A DNA stretch of 64,000 bases from assembly GCA_016702335.1 (NCBI GenBank), contig JADJEF010000018.1:310001-374000 (forward strand), read 5' to 3'. Below, in pieces: positions 59,929-64,000 of this stretch. Position numbers and translations under genes: made by a program. A model generated the notes under the pieces. The model saw nothing but the letters and a program-made list of their open reading frames with translations. It ran no database searches and was not told the DNA's origin. Each line of letters starts with the position of its first letter. Positions within the stretch are counted from its first letter, which is position 1. The DNA is from Rhodocyclaceae bacterium. Lineage in GTDB: Bacteria; Pseudomonadota; Gammaproteobacteria; Burkholderiales; Rhodocyclaceae.

Positions 59929-60579
59929 ATGAACAAACCTATTCCCGGCCCCGAGAAGGAAAAAAAGCATCGCCATAACAAAGGTTGGATGCAGGAACAT
60001 GTCAACGATACCTATGTGCAACGGGCGAAGGCTGAGGGCTGGCGTTCCCGGGCCGCGTTCAAGCTGCTTGAGCTTGACGAAAAGAGCCGGCTGATCAAGC
60101 CGGGGATGACGGTTGTTGATCTGGGGTCCGCTCCCGGAAGCTGGTGTCAGGTGTTGAGCAAACGGCTTGGCGGCAAGGGCAAGATCATTGCCTTGGATCT
60201 TTTGCCTATGGATCCGGTGTATTGCGTCGACTTCGTTCAAGGCGATTTCCGTGATGACGCCGTCTTCGCTCAATTGGAGAGCATTCTTGGGGGCAAGAAG
60301 GCGGACCTTGTTTTATCGGATATGGCTCCCAATATGTCGGGGATCGCGTTGTCTGATCAGGCGCGCATCATGCATCTTGCTGAGTTAACGCTGGATTTCT
60401 GTGCCCGGCACCTGAAGCCCGGCGGAGATATGCTGGTAAAGGTATTTCAGGGAACGGGGTTCATGGAACTAAGGAAGGCCGTCATGGCGGCTTTTTCGGA
60501 AGTATCGGTAAAAAAGCCGGCGGCTTCGCGTGGGCGCAGCCCTGAAACCTACCTGCTGGCCCGGGGGCACAATAGGTAG
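59929..60579 (+). CDS. rlmE: 23S rRNA 2'-O-ribose U2552 methyltransferase
   Basis: Heat-shock methyltransferase (FtsJ/RrmJ) acting on the assembled 50S A-loop. SAM site VVDLGSAPGSWCQVL; catalytic K-D-K set in AAFKLLELDEK, VLSDMAPNMSG and LVKVFQGTGF. Length is 216 residues. ftsH follows 87 bp downstream, as in most Proteobacteria. Confidence 0.96.
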   Translation: MNKPIPGPEKEKKHRHNKGWMQEHVNDTYVQRAKAEGWRSRAAFKLLELDEKSRLIKPGMTVVDLGSAPGSWCQVLSKRLGGKGKIIALDLLPMDPVYCVDFVQGDFRDDAVFAQLESILGGKKADLVLSDMAPNMSGIALSDQARIMHLAELTLDFCARHLKPGGDMLVKVFQGTGFMELRKAVMAAFSEVSVKKPAASRGRSPETYLLARGHNR

Positions 60580-60666
60580 CGGCTATGGGGCTGATTGGCG
60601 GGAATGTCAAGGTTGCCTTGGCAGGCTGGGCTAGAATGATGTTGGATTTATGTCGAGAGGTGTCTC

Positions 60667-62550
60667 GTGAATAATATGTTCAAGAATTTAGCGATCTGGA
60701 TGGTGATTGGCGTCGTATTGATGACGGTCTTCAACCAGTTCAATACCCGTCAGGCCGCGATGGCCCAACTTGACTATTCGGAATTTCTTGAAGAGGTCAG
60801 TGCCGGGCGCATCGCCAAGGTGGTCATTCAGGGCCGCACGCTTGAAGCCACCACCAACGAGGGCAAGCGTGTTGTCACCTATGCGCCGTCCGACTTATGG
60901 ATGGTTTCCGATCTGCTCAAGCACGACGTGAAGGTGATCGCCAAGCCCGACGAAGAGCAGTCCTTCCTCATGAGCATCTTTGTTTCCTGGTTCCCGATGT
61001 TGTTGCTGATTGGCGTATGGGTGTTTTTCATGCGGCAGATGCAAGGCGGTGGCAAAGGCGGAGCGTTTTCCTTTGGCAAGAGTCGGGCGCGTATGACCGA
61101 CGAAGCGACCAATACCACGACCTTTGCGGATGTCGCTGGTTGTGACGAGGCGAAGGAAGAGGTTTCGGAACTCGTGGATTTCTTGCGCGATCCGTCAAAG
61201 TTTCAGAAGCTCGGCGGGCGTATTCCCCGCGGCGTCTTGCTGGTAGGCAGCCCCGGCACGGGCAAGACCTTGCTTGCCAAGGCCATTGCCGGTGAGGCGA
61301 AGGTTCCGTTCTTCTCAATTTCCGGGTCGGATTTTGTCGAGATGTTCGTGGGCGTGGGCGCTGCGCGCGTGCGCGACATGTTTGAACAGGCCAAGAAGTC
61401 GGCACCCTGCATTATCTTTATCGATGAGCTTGACGCGGTCGGACGCCAACGTGGTGCCGGTCTGGGCGGCGGCAATGACGAGCGCGAGCAGACCCTGAAT
61501 CAAATGCTGGTCGAAATGGACGGCTTCGAGGGCTCAGCCGGGGTCATCATCATTGCGGCGACCAACCGCCCTGACGTACTTGACCCGGCGCTGCTGCGCC
61601 CTGGCCGCTTTGACCGTCAGGTCGTCGTGCCGTTGCCGGATATTCGCGGTCGTGAGCAGATTCTCAAAGTGCACATGCGCAAAGTGCCTGTCGCGCCTGA
61701 CGTGGATGCATCGGTACTGGCCCGTGGTTGCCCCGGTTTTGCCGGCGCTGATTTGGCAAACCTGGTGAACGAAGCCGCTTTGTTTGCGGCCCGGGGCAAC
61801 AAGCGTTTGGTCGATATGGAAGACTTTGAGCGCGCGAAGGACAAGATCATGATGGGGGCGGAGCGTCGCTCGATGGTCATGCCCGAAGAGGAACGCAAGA
61901 ACACCGCGTATCACGAGTCGGGACACGCGGTGGTCGCCAGGCTGATGCCAAAGACCGATCCGGTGCACAAGGTGACAATTATTCCGCGTGGCCGGGCACT
62001 GGGCTTGACCATGCAATTGCCGACGGAAGATCGCTACTCGCAAGATCGCATACGTTTGCTCAGCACGATCGCCGTGTTGTTTGGTGGGCGCATTGCCGAG
62101 GAATTGTTCATGAACCAAATGACAACCGGTGCATCGAACGACTTTCAGCGTGCCACGGATCTGGCACGTCGCATGGTCACCCAATGGGGTATGTCGGACA
62201 GTCTCGGCCCGATGGTCTACGGGGAAGAAGAGGGCGAGATTTTTCTTGGCCGGTCAGTGACGACCCACAAAAATGTTTCCGAGGCGACGATGCAGCAGGT
62301 CGATACCGAAATTCGCCGCATCATTGATGAGCAATACGCGCTGGCCCGAGATCTCCTTGAGAAAAACCGGGATAAGGTCGAGGCGATGACTGCAGCCCTT
62401 CTGGAATTTGAAACGATCGACTCTGATCAGATCGAGGACATCATGAATGGTCTGCCTCCGCGTGCGCCGAAACCGGTGACTCCCGTCGCTCCGCGCAAGC
62501 CTGACGACGGCTCAGCGGATGCTGCACCGACGGCCGCTGCGGCGGCCTGA
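60667..62550 (+). CDS. ftsH: ATP-dependent zinc metalloprotease FtsH
   Basis: Membrane-anchored AAA+ protease that degrades misassembled membrane proteins and regulators such as sigma-32 and LpxC. Two membrane segments (about residues 5-22 and 97-118), Walker A GSPGTGKTLLAKAIAGEA, Walker B IIFIDELDAVG, second region of homology ATNRPDVLDPALLRPGRFDRQ, and the zinc site HESGH in AYHESGHAVVARLM. Length is 627 residues. Start GTG 60667 has GAGAGG upstream. The acid residue in HESGH replaces the usual Ala of HEAGH but keeps HExxH. Confidence 0.97.
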   Translation: MNNMFKNLAIWMVIGVVLMTVFNQFNTRQAAMAQLDYSEFLEEVSAGRIAKVVIQGRTLEATTNEGKRVVTYAPSDLWMVSDLLKHDVKVIAKPDEEQSFLMSIFVSWFPMLLLIGVWVFFMRQMQGGGKGGAFSFGKSRARMTDEATNTTTFADVAGCDEAKEEVSELVDFLRDPSKFQKLGGRIPRGVLLVGSPGTGKTLLAKAIAGEAKVPFFSISGSDFVEMFVGVGAARVRDMFEQAKKSAPCIIFIDELDAVGRQRGAGLGGGNDEREQTLNQMLVEMDGFEGSAGVIIIAATNRPDVLDPALLRPGRFDRQVVVPLPDIRGREQILKVHMRKVPVAPDVDASVLARGCPGFAGADLANLVNEAALFAARGNKRLVDMEDFERAKDKIMMGAERRSMVMPEEERKNTAYHESGHAVVARLMPKTDPVHKVTIIPRGRALGLTMQLPTEDRYSQDRIRLLSTIAVLFGGRIAEELFMNQMTTGASNDFQRATDLARRMVTQWGMSDSLGPMVYGEEEGEIFLGRSVTTHKNVSEATMQQVDTEIRRIIDEQYALARDLLEKNRDKVEAMTAALLEFETIDSDQIEDIMNGLPPRAPKPVTPVAPRKPDDGSADAAPTAAAAA

Positions 62551-62603
62551 CCGCGCTGGCTTGCCGATGACGAGGGTGCGTGGGTAGCGCACGCCTCTGA
62601 ACA

Positions 62604-63434
62604 ATGATTCAGCCATTTTATTGCGGCCGCTATGTGCTGGATGCGGCCCGCCCGCTGATCATGGGCATCGTCAATTTGACGGATGACTCTTTTTCCGGAG
62701 ACGGTTGCGCGAGTGATGTGGGCGCGGCCCGCGAGCACGCGCTGCGCTTGGTAGCTGAAGGAGCCCACATCCTCGATTTGGGCGCCGAGTCCTCTCGCCC
62801 CGGTGCGGAGCCCGTGTCCATCAACCAGGAAATAGACCGCTTGCTACCGGTGATTGAGGCGATCAAGGATTGTGGGGCCGTGATCTCGGTAGATACGGTC
62901 AAACCCGAGGTCATGCGCGTCGCGATCAACGCCGGTGTCGACATGATCAATGATATCTCTGCCTTGCGAGCACCCGGCAGTCTTGAGTTGGTCGCGCAAA
63001 GCCAGGTGGCGGTATCCCTCATGCACATGCAAGGCTCGCCGCGCGACATGCAGTTGAACCCGACCTACGGAAATGTGGTGGATGAAATTGCCGCCTTTCT
63101 GGGCGAGCGCGTGGCGGCCGCCGAAGCGGCCGGCATCGCCCTGAACCGCATTTGCTTGGACCCTGGCTTTTGCTTTGGCAAGTCGCTGGCGCACAATATG
63201 ATTTTGCTGCGCCGACTCGATGAGTTACAGGTTCCTGGCCTGCCTGTCCTGGTGGGTTTGTCGCGCAAATCGATGCTCGGCCTGGTTACCGGTAGGCCGG
63301 TCAACGAACGTCTTGCAGCGGGAATTGCCGCTCATGTCATCGCGGCCATAAAAGGTGCGAAGATATTCAGGGTTCATGATGTGGCAGCGACGCGAGATGC
63401 GTTGGCGGTGGTGAGTGCAATGGAGGACTATTGA
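62604..63434 (+). CDS. folP: Dihydropteroate synthase
   Basis: Joins pterin pyrophosphate with p-aminobenzoate; target of sulfonamides. TIM-barrel protein with LIMGIVNLTDDSFSGDG, GAESSRPGAEPVS, SVDTVKPEVM, LDPGFCFGKSLAHN and LVGLSRKSMLG. Length is 276 residues. The usual NVTPDSFSDGG loop reads NLTDDSFSGDG here, an unusual proline-to-aspartate change. Product feeds FolC, encoded at 29.3 kb. Its stop overlaps the glmM start. Confidence 0.96.
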   Translation: MIQPFYCGRYVLDAARPLIMGIVNLTDDSFSGDGCASDVGAAREHALRLVAEGAHILDLGAESSRPGAEPVSINQEIDRLLPVIEAIKDCGAVISVDTVKPEVMRVAINAGVDMINDISALRAPGSLELVAQSQVAVSLMHMQGSPRDMQLNPTYGNVVDEIAAFLGERVAAAEAAGIALNRICLDPGFCFGKSLAHNMILLRRLDELQVPGLPVLVGLSRKSMLGLVTGRPVNERLAAGIAAHVIAAIKGAKIFRVHDVAATRDALAVVSAMEDY

Positions 63435-64000
63435 TGGCACGAAAATATTTTGGTACCGATGGGGTGCGCGGGCGGGTGGGCGAGCATCCGATTACGCCCG
63501 ATTTCGTCATGCGTCTGGGTTATGCCGCGGGTAAAACACTTGCCGCGCATGATCGTCTGACCGAGGGCGTTCATCCGACTGTGCTGGTGGGCAAGGACAC
63601 GCGGATTTCCGGCTACATGCTCGAATCGGCGCTAGAGGCCGGGTTCGCGGCGGCAGGGGTCAACGTCTTGCTCTGCGGACCGATGCCGACGCCCGCCGTT
63701 GCCTATCTCACGCGGGCGTTGCGCTTGCAGGCGGGGGTGGTGATCTCGGCTTCGCACAACCCGTTCGATGACAATGGCATCAAGTTTTTTTCCGCGGAAG
63801 GTTTGAAGCTGCCCGATGCGGTCGAGCTGGAGATCGAGGCGCATCTCGATCAGCCCATGGTGTGCGAAGCGTCAGTTCGTCTGGGTAAAGCTCAGCGCAT
63901 TGAAGACGCGGCCGGTCGCTATATTGAATTTTGCAAAAGCACCTTCCCCAACGATCTCGATCTGCGCGGTCTGCGCATTGTGGTTGATAGCGCCCACGGG
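63434..64000 (+). CDS. glmM: Phosphoglucosamine mutase, N-terminal part (cut by window edge)
   Basis: Interconverts glucosamine 6- and 1-phosphate for UDP-GlcNAc, peptidoglycan and lipid A. The first 189 residues are present, starting MARKYFGTDGVRGRVGEHPI. The active-site phosphoserine loop VVISASHNPFDDNGIKFF is intact. ATG 63434 overlaps the folP stop. The ftsH-folP-glmM order is widely conserved. The reading frame runs off the end of the window. Confidence 0.97.
   Translation, partial: MARKYFGTDGVRGRVGEHPITPDFVMRLGYAAGKTLAAHDRLTEGVHPTVLVGKDTRISGYMLESALEAGFAAAGVNVLLCGPMPTPAVAYLTRALRLQAGVVISASHNPFDDNGIKFFSAEGLKLPDAVELEIEAHLDQPMVCEASVRLGKAQRIEDAAGRYIEFCKSTFPNDLDLRGLRIVVDSAHG

Overview
The window is one contiguous stretch of bacterial chromosome of roughly 55-60 percent G+C (judged by eye) that is densely packed with housekeeping genes. 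It points to a betaproteobacterium, probably in the Rhodocyclales/Nitrosomonadales neighbourhood. The evidence is gene order (fabD-fabG-acpP-fabF; lepA-lepB-DUF4845-rnc-era-recO-pdxJ-acpS-nagZ; leuC-entericidin-leuD-leuB-asd-fimV-truA-trpF-trpB-trpA-folC-SPOR-cvpA-purF; hrcA-nadK-recN/fur-bamE-dapB-carAB-greA; ftsH-folP-glmM), an EF-P with arginine 32 beside the rhamnosyltransferase gene earP, and a FimV-type pilus/polarity protein. The species cannot be named from the sequence alone.

Layout: 1-3.0 kb holds the end of a fatty-acid synthesis cluster. 3.0-5.4 kb holds nadB divergent from rseC and a glutaredoxin-like gene; the rpoE-rseA-rseB genes that often sit between nadB and rseC are absent here. 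5.4-12.9 kb is a nearly overlapping + strand chain from lepA to nagZ with many ATGA/GTGA stop-start overlaps. 12.9-14.6 kb is the efp/earP translation-rescue pair on the minus strand. 14.7-17.4 kb has uvrC, pgsA and genes for tRNA-Gly and tRNA-Cys. 17.7-22.1 kb is leucine synthesis plus asd. 22.2-31.9 kb runs from fimV through truA, trpFBA, folC, a SPOR protein and cvpA, followed by purF. accD, usually between trpA and folC in this class, is not there. 33.4-38.1 kb has a Rieske protein, lpxH, two cyclophilins, and an L,D-transpeptidase with a TPR protein that share a C-terminal domain. After cysS, 39.8-41.5 kb is the only clearly accessory patch: small inverted repeats, a very long hairpin, a small coiled-coil ORF and an orphan gene. 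41.5-45.3 kb is dnaJ-dnaK-grpE (minus strand) with a good RpoH-type promoter. 45.4-64 kb holds an acidic calcium-loop protein, an EamA transporter, hemH, hrcA, nadK, recN, fur, bamE, dapB, carAB, greA, yhbY, rlmE, ftsH, folP and the start of glmM.

The most unusual signal is a dispersed 30-bp repeat with core AAGTCGGCGCTGG, present in nine recognisable copies on both strands. Four copies lie between genes. Five lie inside the coding sequences of recO, earP, truA, lpxH and yhbY, always in the sense orientation of the host gene. In four of those five they are read in the same frame as the peptide PQVGAGDTAI or a close variant. The element looks like a protein-compatible mobile or conversion-spread repeat, comparable in concept to Rickettsia palindromic elements or to uptake signal sequences, but I do not recognise it as a named family.

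Two tRNA genes were found. No rRNA genes, CRISPR arrays, insertion sequences with transposases or prophage genes were found.
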